Shown: piece after piece, positions 8,207 to 16,346 of the stretch
How positions within the stretch are numbered: the stretch's first letter is position 1
Layout: each line of letters opens with the position of its first letter
Assembly (NCBI GenBank): GCA_011390805.1
Contig: JAABRT010000018.1
Span: 1 to 55,253 of the forward strand
Direction of reading: 5' to 3'
Source: Gemmatimonas sp.
GTDB taxonomy: Bacteria; Gemmatimonadota; Gemmatimonadetes; Gemmatimonadales; Gemmatimonadaceae
DNA: 55,253 nt
The notes under the pieces: model-generated
What the model was told of the DNA's origin: nothing
Seen by the model: the letters and a program-made list of their open reading frames with translations, nothing else
Databases searched by the model: none
Position numbers and translations under genes: made by a program

Positions 8207-8788
8207 CTAGCCAGCGCTCGCGCCGAACAACGCATCGTTTGTGATATGAAGCGGCGGAGCCGACGTGACTGGCGTCCACGTGATTTCTTCGCGGTGAAGC
8301 TCGGGAAACTCCGACGCGCTCGTCCACCGCTCCACCGTGCGTTCCTGCATATCGAGTAACCACACTTCGCCCACGCCGTGTGCGAGATACGCCGCGCGTT
8401 TACGATGGCGGTCACGGTTTCGCGTCGATGGACTGAGCACTTCCACGACGAGCACCGGAACAGGGGCGTTTTGCCACGTTAGCTCGGCTGATCGGCTCAC
8501 CGGAAAAACCGCGACATCCGGTTCGAGCCAGGTAGTCTCGCTCACACAAAACCCACCCGGTCCAACTACTGACCATTTGGTGTGCTGCGTGCACCAGTTG
8601 CTGATCGCGACCACGAGTGCGGTCACGGCGTTCTGGTGACCGAAGGATGGCGGCGGGCTCACGAGCAACTCTCCGTGCAGCACCTCGTAGCGACGGCCGT
8701 CGTCCGGCAATCGGTACAGATCGGAGAAGGTCCACACAGCGCCTGCGGGCGCCGGTAAGCTCGCAGTAGATCGCTCGACAACTGACAT
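8207..8788 (-). CDS. Uma2 family (DUF820) PD-(D/E)XK nuclease-fold protein
   Basis: A 193-residue protein with the Uma2 core: LEPDVAVF supplies the catalytic Asp, VLVVEVLSPSTR the Glu, and RKRAAYLAHGVGEVWLLD the Lys and following strand, matching a restriction-endonuclease fold. The biological role of Uma2 proteins is not established; they are often present in many copies per genome. The start is the second of two ATGs separated by one codon, because a promoter-like sequence ends 6 nt before it. The frame upstream to 8887 is open but non-homologous to the family. It has a full-length paralogue at 10949-11530 with the same length and identical stretches such as VWLLDMQERTVERWTSASEF. Confidence 0.82.
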   Translation of the reverse strand: MSVVERSTASLPAPAGAVWTFSDLYRLPDDGRRYEVLHGELLVSPPPSFGHQNAVTALVVAISNWCTQHTKWSVVGPGGFCVSETTWLEPDVAVFPVSRSAELTWQNAPVPVLVVEVLSPSTRNRDRHRKRAAYLAHGVGEVWLLDMQERTVERWTSASEFPELHREEITWTPVTSAPPLHITNDALFGASAG

Positions 8789-8794
8789 GTACAT

Positions 8795-8824
8795 ACAATC
8801 GGCTCGGCGGCAGCAGTTTGGCAA
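8795..8824 (-). promoter_or_regulatory. Candidate promoter of first Uma2 gene
   Basis: On the minus strand TTGCCA (8824-8819), an 18-bp spacer and GATTGT (8800-8795) precede the chosen ATG (8788) by 6 nt. The same arrangement, with the same spacer length and a shared GCCGCCGAGCCGAT-like tract, occurs before the second Uma2 gene. That conservation is the main support. Confidence 0.45.
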
Positions 8825-9247
8825 GGGCGGGGCATCGCGCAACATGTGCAAAACAGGCCAAGTTGTTCGCACCATATTGACGCACATGGTGCGTTAATGC
8901 TGCAGTCCGATGGTCGTGACAGAGATTTCATGCGGCAGTGTGCTCTGATCGCTCAGAGACTGCACAAATCTGCATGTCGGATTACTGGTCTGCCGGTCCG
9001 AAGAGAGCACGCGCTTCACGTCGCGCATTGCGGTTGTTGCGGGTGCTTGTGGCCAGACGAGCACTTTCCGAGAGGTGTAACTGGCTGGTGTGGTGTTGTG
9101 GAACTCACGAAGTTCTCGGCATTTACGAAAACGTAAGCTCTTCCGTAAAGCGCCGTGCCGATGAACGGTCACGAAAGTGTTACTTGACAAAAAGAATCAA
9201 CAGTCTGAACCTCGCGTCTGCAACACTTCTCAATTTGGAGGTGAACG
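8825..9247. other. AT-richer intergenic stretch, no gene seen
   Basis: This 423-bp region between the divergent Uma2 and small secreted protein genes has no open frame with convincing coding character. TTGACA at 9184-9189 is a plausible -35 for the downstream gene, but no good -10 lies 16-18 bp away (the best is GAACCT). No palindromic repeat arm of the type found elsewhere occurs here. Confidence 0.4.
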
Positions 9248-9715
9248 ATGTCGATCACTGCGATGCTTGCGGCGGCTCTGCTACTGGCTCCGGCTCCGAT
9301 CGGACCGGCCGGGCCGTCCGATTCAGTTAGCGCAGCTCAAGCCAGCAGCTTCTCGGAAGGGCTGACAACCAAGCAGTCCATCAACGCGGTCAACTCGTGC
9401 GATCAAGTTTGCCAGACGTACACGAGTGAGACCGGTGTCATTACGGGCCACGGTTGTCATCTCGTGGATGCTCCGTATGGCGAGGGCGAAGACTGTTTGG
9501 CATCCGTTGTGGAGTGCTCCATCCGAAAAAGCACGCTTTGTTTAGGCGGCGAGGGCGAGGGGTTTGCCACAACCCGCATCATCTCCGCACCGGATGGACG
9601 GCTGCTTGCTGAAGTTGCGCTCTGCGATGTTGATCAGCGTGTGATCGGTGTCGAAGCCTTGGACTTTCAGCACTCTCGTCAGCGCGCGGCGCTTCAACTG
9701 GCCTCGGTCGAATAG
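9248..9715 (+). CDS. Small secreted cysteine-containing protein, unknown function
   Basis: A 155-residue protein. A strong ribosome-binding site GGAGGTG (9237-9243) precedes the ATG. Residues 1-21 form a hydrophobic signal-like segment (MSITAMLAAALLLAPAPIGPA). The mature part has six cysteines (CDQVCQTY, GHGCHLV, EDCLASVVEC, STLCLGG) and later CDVDQ, suggesting periplasmic disulfides. I recognise no family. It lies in the AT-richer patch between two Uma2 genes and precedes a propeller gene by 107 bp, possibly as an operon. Confidence 0.55.
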   Translation: MSITAMLAAALLLAPAPIGPAGPSDSVSAAQASSFSEGLTTKQSINAVNSCDQVCQTYTSETGVITGHGCHLVDAPYGEGEDCLASVVECSIRKSTLCLGGEGEGFATTRIISAPDGRLLAEVALCDVDQRVIGVEALDFQHSRQRAALQLASVE

Positions 9716-9822
9716 CTGGTTCTAAGGACACTGCGGCGAGCAAGTGCGCACACGCTCGCCACAGTGGCCTTGGCCTTCGCGTATTCTGTACTTCACCTGA
9801 ACCGTGACCACAGGAGTTCCAC

Positions 9823-10824
9823 GTGCATCTGTTACCGCCGAGCATAGCATTCGCACTTCTGTTTGCCCCCGTCTTGGCGTTTGCCCAAGGGCAACCGACG
9901 ATTCAACAGCTGCTATCTAAATCACAGATTGTTGTAGCTGACGAAGAACTTTCAATGCCATTTGACTACGTGGCGCTGAGCGACGGCTCGGTCGTTGCGG
10001 TAGAGTTTCAATCAACCACTATTACGCGCTACACCAGTGACGGAACACGGCGTTGGAAGGTTGGTCGCGCGGGAAGCGGTCCTGGAGAGTTTCGCGTGCC
10101 TTATCGGCTTGCGGTGCGACCCGATCAGTCCGTGTTGGTGTTTGATGTTGGAACGCAGCTCGTTACGCAAATCGATTCTGCAGGGCTCGTACAGGCGACA
10201 TATCGTCCGGATATGCAGATCGCAGTTAATAGTGCGATCGTAACACCGGCTGGCGACGTTCTGATTGCTGGAACTACGCAGGATCCACGAGGACGTGCTC
10301 ACTCACTGCATCTGTTCAGCGCGACCATGAAGCATAAACAATCGTTTGCCGAGCGTTCTTCAGTGATCGATGAACGCTTTGATCGCGTTGTCGGGCCTGG
10401 AACGCTGCGCGTTAACGAACAGCTTGGATTTTTTCATACACGTGGATACCCATACGAAATGGTCCAGTATACGTGGTCATTCAAAGAGTTAGCCCGCGTG
10501 AAAGTGCCTGCGGAGATTGATCCACCAGAAAGCTGGGTTGCCTATTCCACCACCAGCGACGGACGATCCGTCATGCGCTCCAATAAAGAGGCGCGGCGTC
10601 CCATGTCCGTTCAGAGGATTGGAAGTGACTTATACCTGGGCGGTGTTTTGTCGGAAACTACTACGCTAATACTTTTTGATGGGCGCGGTCGCTTGCTCGA
10701 CAAGACTCCGCAGCCAAATATCTGGAGTAGCATCGCGACGTTTGACCGCGCTCGGCGTCAGCTGTGGGTGTACGGCGAACGTGATGACGAACCTGTACTA
10801 CTTAGGTACGACCTTGCTCGTTGA
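9823..10824 (+). CDS. Secreted 6-bladed beta-propeller protein
   Basis: A 333-residue exported protein starting at GTG 9823, with AGGAG 6 nt upstream (9812-9816). Residues 1-22 form a Sec signal ending AFAQG. The loop GRAGSGPGEFRVPYRLAV is the same GxGPGE motif seen in the lipoproteins at 2343 and 36344, followed by repeated beta-strand pairs such as QSVLVFDVGTQLVTQID. The fold call rests on this pattern; the function is unknown. Codon and base composition are more AT-rich than the flanking housekeeping genes, consistent with acquisition together with the Uma2 patch. It is convergent with the second Uma2 gene. Confidence 0.65.
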   Translation: MHLLPPSIAFALLFAPVLAFAQGQPTIQQLLSKSQIVVADEELSMPFDYVALSDGSVVAVEFQSTTITRYTSDGTRRWKVGRAGSGPGEFRVPYRLAVRPDQSVLVFDVGTQLVTQIDSAGLVQATYRPDMQIAVNSAIVTPAGDVLIAGTTQDPRGRAHSLHLFSATMKHKQSFAERSSVIDERFDRVVGPGTLRVNEQLGFFHTRGYPYEMVQYTWSFKELARVKVPAEIDPPESWVAYSTTSDGRSVMRSNKEARRPMSVQRIGSDLYLGGVLSETTTLILFDGRGRLLDKTPQPNIWSSIATFDRARRQLWVYGERDDEPVLLRYDLAR

Positions 10825-10948
10825 TCACTTTGCCCTAAAACACGAAAATAAGCGGATCCGTTCAGGTGCAATCATGAGCACTACCGATGCGCTCAAATGC
10901 CGCACGCGCAAAAAACTTTGGGCATCGCATGAGTGGAAGTGAGACGCT

Positions 10949-11530
10949 TTATCTGGCTGTCGGATTGAAAAGCTCCTCAGCACTCAGCTGAAGCGACGGC
11001 GTAGACTCAACCGGCATCCACGTAACGCCGTCTCGATGAAGCTCCGGAAACTCCGACGCGCTCGTCCATCGCTCCACCGTTCGTTCCTGCATATCAAGCA
11101 ACCACACTTCGCCCACGCCGTGCGCGAGGTATACGGGACGTTTGCGATATCGATCTGTGCTGCGCGTAGACGGACTCAGCACTTCAACCACAAGCACCGG
11201 TGGCGGCATGTTGCGCCACGTGAGCTCCGGCGACATCGGGACAGCATACACCGCGATGTCAGGCTCAAGCCATGTCGTCTCGCTGATGTGTACGCCGCCC
11301 GAAGCGAGGCAGGTCCAGTCGGTATGCGTTTTGCACCAATTGGCGAGCTGCACCAACAGCCTTCCCGCACCCCACTGATGCTCTACGGACGGCAGCGGGG
11401 TCACCAGCAGCTCTCCGTAAAGCAGCTCGTGCCGGCGAACGTCTCCCGGCAGCCGCTCAAGGTCTGACACGGTCCACACCGCACCCTCAGGCGCGGGCAA
11501 CCCTGCGGGGGAAGGCTCCAGAACAGGCAT
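10949..11530 (-). CDS. Uma2 family (DUF820) PD-(D/E)XK nuclease-fold protein, second copy
   Basis: A 193-residue paralogue of 8207-8788, alignable without gaps. Catalytic positions are kept: LEPDIAVY (Asp), VLVVEVLSPSTR (Glu) and RKRPVYLAHGVGEVW (Lys). Divergence is spread along the protein while the C-terminal VWLLDMQERTVERWTSASEF block is identical, so both copies appear to be under selection. The start is again the second of two closely spaced ATGs. The shared upstream sequence shows that the duplication included the promoter. It is either a host-encoded nuclease of unknown target or a mobile selfish gene. Confidence 0.82.
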   Translation of the reverse strand: MPVLEPSPAGLPAPEGAVWTVSDLERLPGDVRRHELLYGELLVTPLPSVEHQWGAGRLLVQLANWCKTHTDWTCLASGGVHISETTWLEPDIAVYAVPMSPELTWRNMPPPVLVVEVLSPSTRSTDRYRKRPVYLAHGVGEVWLLDMQERTVERWTSASEFPELHRDGVTWMPVESTPSLQLSAEELFNPTAR

Positions 11531-11536
11531 GAACAT

Positions 11537-11566
11537 AGTATCGGCTCGGCGGAGGCACGTTGGCAA
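11537..11566 (-). promoter_or_regulatory. Candidate promoter of second Uma2 gene
   Basis: On the minus strand TTGCCA (11566-11561), an 18-bp spacer and GATACT (11542-11537) lie 6 nt before the ATG at 11530. It is nearly identical in spacing and sequence to the promoter before the first Uma2 gene. Confidence 0.45.
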
Positions 11567-11695
11567 GTATCAACCATCGGGTACTATGGCGTGCCGCGCG
11601 AAGAACTCCTGTACCGATTTTGCGCTTACCGTGTCGCCGCGTTGCAGCGTCTCTACGGGCTCGGCAGTGAACTCCGCATTGCGTAGATTTCACGC

Positions 11696-12601
11696 ATGAC
11701 AACACGCACTCTGGGCGGCCTGCTCGCCCCCGCCATTACCACATTCGATAGCGCCACCGGCGAACTCGCCCGCGAGCCATTCGTTCGCAACATAAAGGCC
11801 CATCTCGATGCCGGGCTCGACGGCATTCTGGTCGCGGGTTCAAGCGGTGAAGCCGCACTGCTCGATAGCGCCGAGCGTCGCACGATTACTGAGTGGGCGC
11901 GTGAAGACGTGCAGCCGCATCAGTGGCTGCTTGTTGGCACCGGCAGCGAGAGCACACGCGAAACCATCGCACGTTGCCGCGATGCAAAAGCAGCCGGTGC
12001 CGACGCCGTGCTAGTTGTTGCACCGCACTATTTCCTCAAGCGCATGAGCGAAGCGGCGTTGCTGGCGCACTATCGCGCCGTCGCCGATGCGAGTCCGTTG
12101 CCAGTGCTGTTGTACAACATGCCAGCCTACGCGCATCTCGTGTTGTCGCCGGAGCTCGTGCACACCATGGCGCAGCACGACAACGTGATGGGCATGAAAG
12201 ACTCGGCGGGAAACTTGCCCGTGCTTGAGCAATATCTCACCGCTCAGTCGGATTCGTTCACTGTGCTTACCGGCAACGGGAGTACGGCGGCAGCGGCCAT
12301 TCACCACGGCGCTCGCGGTGCGATTCTCGCGATTGCGTTGTATGCGGGTTTGCTCGTGCGCGCGATGATGGATGCGGCATTGGATGGCCGCGATGCAGAG
12401 GCAGCCCAGCTACAGATGCCGTTGGTGCCGCTTGCCGCTGACATCGCTGGCGCGTTCGGTCCGGCTGGAATCAAAGCAGCGATGGATATGGTCGGTCTCG
12501 ACGGTGGTGCACCGCGTTCGCCGCTGCTTTCGCTCGACGCCGCCGAGCGTGCAAAGGTGGAAGGAGTGTTGCGTGCGGCGGGGTTGTTGCCGCTGAGCTG
12601 A
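11696..12601 (+). CDS. Dihydrodipicolinate synthase/N-acetylneuraminate lyase family aldolase
   Basis: A 301-residue TIM-barrel class I aldolase. The Schiff-base lysine lies in VMGMKDSAGN, the active-site tyrosine in VLLYNMPAY and the substrate-carboxylate loop in VAGSSGEAALL, where DapA usually has GTTGE. The GSSGE variant and isolated context leave open 4-hydroxy-2-oxoglutarate aldolase or a sugar-acid aldolase instead of lysine-synthesis DapA. TAGATT (11684-11689) ends 6 nt before the ATG, suggesting a leaderless transcript, although no good -35 is visible. Confidence 0.8.
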   Translation: MTTRTLGGLLAPAITTFDSATGELAREPFVRNIKAHLDAGLDGILVAGSSGEAALLDSAERRTITEWAREDVQPHQWLLVGTGSESTRETIARCRDAKAAGADAVLVVAPHYFLKRMSEAALLAHYRAVADASPLPVLLYNMPAYAHLVLSPELVHTMAQHDNVMGMKDSAGNLPVLEQYLTAQSDSFTVLTGNGSTAAAAIHHGARGAILAIALYAGLLVRAMMDAALDGRDAEAAQLQMPLVPLAADIAGAFGPAGIKAAMDMVGLDGGAPRSPLLSLDAAERAKVEGVLRAAGLLPLS

Positions 12602-12649
12602 TCCGGCGGCATCCGGGCAATGCGCTGGCAAGCCAGCAGCACCGGTAAG

Positions 12650-12683
12650 CCAGCCGCATTGGCAATCCAGCCGCATTGGCAAT
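12650..12683. repeat. 17-bp perfect tandem duplication
   Basis: CCAGCCGCATTGGCAAT occurs twice head to tail (12650-12666 and 12667-12683) in the 110-bp gap between two convergent genes. A partial third copy (CCAGCG) follows. It is unrelated to the CTCTGCG palindromic elements. Confidence 0.8.
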
Positions 12684-12711
12684 CCAGCGCTACAGCGCCG
12701 CTACCGCGCCG

Positions 12712-14979
12712 CTACCTCACCCCGTAACGCACGCGCAGTCCGGCGTAGAACTGACGATCAAACGCTGGTGTCCACAGCGCCGGTCGTTGCCCCAGCAGAT
12801 TGTTCACGCCAGCCGACAGCTCGGTAAAATCCGATACGGCCAACCGCAGCTGTCCATCTACCGACAGCAGCGCGCCTTGCGTGCCAATCACCCCCGATTC
12901 CGTGGAGAACGGCCCAGTAATGGGCGCTCCGGCAGGAATGCCAACCAGCGGTGCGTTGCCCGTGTACCGCACTGACATATCAGTGGCCAGTCCCTGCAAC
13001 AGTGACCACGAGCGCGCAGCCTGCAACCGTGCCGTATGCGTCGCTCGGCGTGTGAGCGGCAAGCCGTTGTTGAGATTGCGCGCGCGCAGAAAATCGTAGC
13101 CGAGTGAGATGTCCGTGTTGCCATGTGCAATGCGCATCCCCGCTTCAACACCCTGCATGCGCGCGCGCGCCACATTCACATTCCGGTAAATCTGAAAACC
13201 CGCGATGTTATCGCCGAGGTAGCGCCAATCGATCAGGTTGTCGACGGTGTTGGTATGGCCTTCCACATCAAACGACAGCACCGTGTTCGGTGCCCACGTA
13301 GCGCCAATGCTGCTGCTGACCGACGACTCCGGGCGCAACGTTGGATTTCCTTCGAGCGTGTAGCCGCCGGCCGGGTTGGTAAACGTGAAACGGATTTCCT
13401 TGAAGCCCGGCGCACGGAATCCACGCGCCACGTTGGTGCGCAAACGCAGCTGCGGGTTCACCTGCCACGCCGCACCCAGCGACGGATTGGTCGTCGCACC
13501 CCACAAGGTACTGTTGGTGTGCCGCGCACCCGCGGTCAGCAGCACCGGGCCCACAGTAAACGAGTTGCGCACAAAGACTTCGGTGATCTCTTCACGCGCA
13601 CTGTCGCCGTCTACTTTTTCCGGCGCCACCAACGTGCGATGCGAGCGCTGCACGCCGGCGTCAATCGTATGTCGTCCCAACACGCGCGTGTACGACGCGA
13701 GATACCGACCTTGGCGTTCCTGCTGTTCAAGCGAATCGGCGGAACCGCGAATGGGCAGCAACTCGCGCGACTGACGGTACTGATATTCAAAGCGCTGCTG
13801 GAAAGCGCGCAGTCGCACGTTGCCGCCGAGTGCAGTACCGGTGGCTTCTGCAAAGCCTTGAATGCCGCGGTTATCAATGAAGCCGTTGAACGACGCATCA
13901 ACCGGAAAACGTTGACGTTCCTGCGAACCTTGCACGTCGAGTCTGAGCGTCCAGTTGTCGCTCAAGCTGTAGCGCGCGTCGCCACGCAAATCATAAATGC
14001 GATTGAAGGTGGATCCAGTAGCGTTGTATCCGGTAACGCGGTCAGACTGCCGCCATCCACCGTTCATGCGGAATCCCAGCTTGCCAACGGTATTGCTCAC
14101 GCCCACGGTAGACTCGCGACGCCCCAGGCCGCCCTGACGGGCCGTGCCATCCACCGTGAGTGTTGATGTAGGCGCTGCCTGCACGATGTTGATCACGCCA
14201 CCGAGTGCATCGCTGCCGAACTCCACGCTCGACGGACCTTTGGTTACTTCGATGCGCTCAACGGCAACCGTGCTGAGTCGTCCGATGTCCCGACTTTCAA
14301 TCAGTCCACCGGCAATCGGCTCACCGTCTACCAGCACCAGTACGCGCGAGTCGTCAAAGCCGCGAATGGAGATGGAAGTCTTTGAGGGCGGCGACGGCAG
14401 TTCCTGCATGCCGGGCAGTTGGCGCAGCAGTTGGTTGGCAGACACAGCAGCCACTGCATCGAGCTGCTCCTTGGTCACTACCGTCACGCTGCGCGGTGAA
14501 TCACTGGCGCGAATCACACGCTGACCCACGGTTGTTGTCAGCGCGGGCAAGAGTGTGGGAAGTGAGACAAGACGTATGGTGAGCGAATCGGTACGTCCTG
14601 CGTACGCTGACAGCACCAGACGCTGCTCGCGAAATCCGAGGGCGCGGATGATCAGCGTGTCGCCCTGCAACGCGCCCGTGCCGCGAGCGTTCAGTGCAAA
14701 CACGCCGCGTTCGTTGGTACGCGTTCGTGCTCCATCAGCGCCCAGGCGCAGCTCTGCCGAGAGCACGGGCGCCCCATCACGGTCACCAATCACCGTGCCC
14801 GCAATGGTACCGCCACGCAACTGCGCGCCAGCCCACGACGGCACAACGCCCACAATCAGCGCTGCGCCAACGATGGTGAGCAGCGAATGCCATTTCTTTG
14901 GTCGCCGCACTGTTCGCATTGCATGCGACGGCGTCACAAAAGAACACCACGCCACGCGCGCAGCCCTGAAGGCAATCAT
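12712..14979 (-). CDS. TonB-dependent outer-membrane receptor, HmuR-like (haem uptake?)
   Basis: A 755-residue receptor. The signal segment lies in LLTIVGAALIVGVVPSWAGAQ, followed by a carboxypeptidase-regulatory-like beta domain (TIAGTVIGDRDGAPVLSAEL), a plug domain (QLLRQLPGMQ, ISIRGFDDSRVLVLVDGEPI, VERIEVTKGPSSVEFGSDAL) and a 22-strand-type barrel. It carries FRAP (GFRAPGFKEI) and an NPTL motif (GNPTLRPE) like haem receptors, but the His usually found between them is not evident. The ATG at 14979 overlaps the hmuY-like stop as ATGA; an ATG at 14919 would give a shorter n-region. The HmuY-type partner upstream is the main reason for the haem call. Confidence 0.8.
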   Translation of the reverse strand: MIAFRAARVAWCSFVTPSHAMRTVRRPKKWHSLLTIVGAALIVGVVPSWAGAQLRGGTIAGTVIGDRDGAPVLSAELRLGADGARTRTNERGVFALNARGTGALQGDTLIIRALGFREQRLVLSAYAGRTDSLTIRLVSLPTLLPALTTTVGQRVIRASDSPRSVTVVTKEQLDAVAAVSANQLLRQLPGMQELPSPPSKTSISIRGFDDSRVLVLVDGEPIAGGLIESRDIGRLSTVAVERIEVTKGPSSVEFGSDALGGVINIVQAAPTSTLTVDGTARQGGLGRRESTVGVSNTVGKLGFRMNGGWRQSDRVTGYNATGSTFNRIYDLRGDARYSLSDNWTLRLDVQGSQERQRFPVDASFNGFIDNRGIQGFAEATGTALGGNVRLRAFQQRFEYQYRQSRELLPIRGSADSLEQQERQGRYLASYTRVLGRHTIDAGVQRSHRTLVAPEKVDGDSAREEITEVFVRNSFTVGPVLLTAGARHTNSTLWGATTNPSLGAAWQVNPQLRLRTNVARGFRAPGFKEIRFTFTNPAGGYTLEGNPTLRPESSVSSSIGATWAPNTVLSFDVEGHTNTVDNLIDWRYLGDNIAGFQIYRNVNVARARMQGVEAGMRIAHGNTDISLGYDFLRARNLNNGLPLTRRATHTARLQAARSWSLLQGLATDMSVRYTGNAPLVGIPAGAPITGPFSTESGVIGTQGALLSVDGQLRLAVSDFTELSAGVNNLLGQRPALWTPAFDRQFYAGLRVRYGVR

Positions 14980-16073
14980 CGAATGCGGGCGTACCGGATG
15001 GTCGGGAAGCCGGCGGCGCCGATGTTGCTGTAGTAGTCAATCACCTGCAGCTTGTACACACGTGTACCGGACTTCACGAGGTACGTGTTGAACGACGGGT
15101 GCAGTCGGTCGTTGCCGGCCAGGTTGTAGCGGAACGGTGCACTCTTGTCGAACACCGAGTTGGGAATCGGACCAACGAGCTGCGAAAGGAACGCTGCGTA
15201 CTGCGGTGCATCGTTGGCCGCTGTCGCGTTGGCAAAGGTCGGCGATGCGGGACCGGGATAGCTGCCCACGTTGCACGATGTGTTGAGCGCGATGGCGAGC
15301 TGATTGGCCGCAGGGTTGAATGAGAAGTCCCAGTTGCAGCCGTTCTGCGTTACAACGCTGTTGTTGCGCACGCTGATGGAGCGCACCTGGCTCGTTGGCG
15401 TCAGGGCCAGCGTCTGTACCGGACCCAACGTCGTGCCCGTCTGCAGACGCGTCTCGAGATAGAGCGTGTCTACCTGGAACTGCTGTGTGAAACGAATGCG
15501 CGTGGCCCGCAACAGTGCGAAACTGCCATCGGCCAACCGCAGCTTCCAGTAGTTGGCCGCATTCACCGTGGGAATACCACCGAAGTTGAAAAAGCCCTGC
15601 CGGTTTTCCGAGAGACGGTCGGCGACAAACAACGTGTCGTCGGGAATCTGCGCGGCGCGCACCGCGTCAAACGCATCACGCGTGTTGGCCGGTGTAAACG
15701 CCAGCACTTCTGCGTCGGTAGCGTCGCGGTTGTTGTCCAGCCCGACACCCAACACCGTTTTTGCTCCTGAGCCGCCAATGGCGGGGGAGTTCAGCCGCAG
15801 CTCGAAGCGCCGGAACGCGATGTCCCAGTCGCCGGAACGCGACACCAACCCACCCGCAGCGAGACTGAAATACACCAGCGTATCGGTGCTGCTCGCGTTG
15901 ATCGGTCCCACAGTGACGATCTCGTTGATCTCCGCTTCCGGCGTTCCCGTGTTTGGCCCGGTGGGAGACGCCTCAGATTCACAAGCGCCAAGCGCTACGA
16001 ACGCAAGCACCGGCACTGTCGCGGTGATGCGCGCTGCAATACGACGAACCTTCACAACCGTTCCCGAAAACAT
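14976..16073 (-). CDS. HmuY-family lipoprotein (predicted haem-binding)
   Basis: A 365-residue lipoprotein; the lipobox LGAC follows a hydrophobic segment (about residues 13-30). The N-terminal part has YFSLAAGGLV ... DWDIAFRRFELRLNS, and the C-terminus has HPSFNTYLVKSG, VYKLQVIDYYS and a terminal IRYARI strand, the pattern of HmuY proteins. In Porphyromonas gingivalis HmuY captures haem and passes it to HmuR; here the receptor follows immediately with overlapping stop and start. Histidine ligands of HmuY vary between clades, and I cannot identify them with confidence. No clear Fur box is visible upstream. Confidence 0.72.
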   Translation of the reverse strand: MFSGTVVKVRRIAARITATVPVLAFVALGACESEASPTGPNTGTPEAEINEIVTVGPINASSTDTLVYFSLAAGGLVSRSGDWDIAFRRFELRLNSPAIGGSGAKTVLGVGLDNNRDATDAEVLAFTPANTRDAFDAVRAAQIPDDTLFVADRLSENRQGFFNFGGIPTVNAANYWKLRLADGSFALLRATRIRFTQQFQVDTLYLETRLQTGTTLGPVQTLALTPTSQVRSISVRNNSVVTQNGCNWDFSFNPAANQLAIALNTSCNVGSYPGPASPTFANATAANDAPQYAAFLSQLVGPIPNSVFDKSAPFRYNLAGNDRLHPSFNTYLVKSGTRVYKLQVIDYYSNIGAAGFPTIRYARIR

Positions 16074-16346
16074 CAGTAGTTCACCAGAAGACAGAGGGAT
16101 TTTCGTGAGCTTCGCGGCGGGGCCGCGTGACCAGTGAGGAGCCTACCCACGGGTCAGGCACAACTGCATTGGTATTTCTTACAATGAGCGGGTAAGGAAA
16201 ACCCCGAGGACCCGTTCAGTTGCCGCACGTGTGAGGCGCTGTGGTGTACGAATGATGCTCCACGTAAGCGTATTCGATGAATCGGATCGCTACACGCTGC
16301 CGGCACACTCGGTGGATCACTTCACCTCGCAAAAACGGAACGGCCA

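Noticed and set aside
8938-9330. A 130-residue plus-strand frame overlapping the start of the small secreted protein
   Set aside because: It is Arg/Ser-rich with no ribosome-binding site, while the 9248 start has a strong one and a signal peptide.
8207-11530. A composite transposon formed by the two Uma2 genes
   Set aside because: There is no transposase, no terminal inverted repeats around the copies and no target-site duplication that I can see; a simple paralogous duplication is sufficient.
13123-14166. A 347-residue plus-strand open frame opposite the HmuR-like receptor
   Set aside because: It is antisense to clear TonB-receptor motifs and has no family signature.
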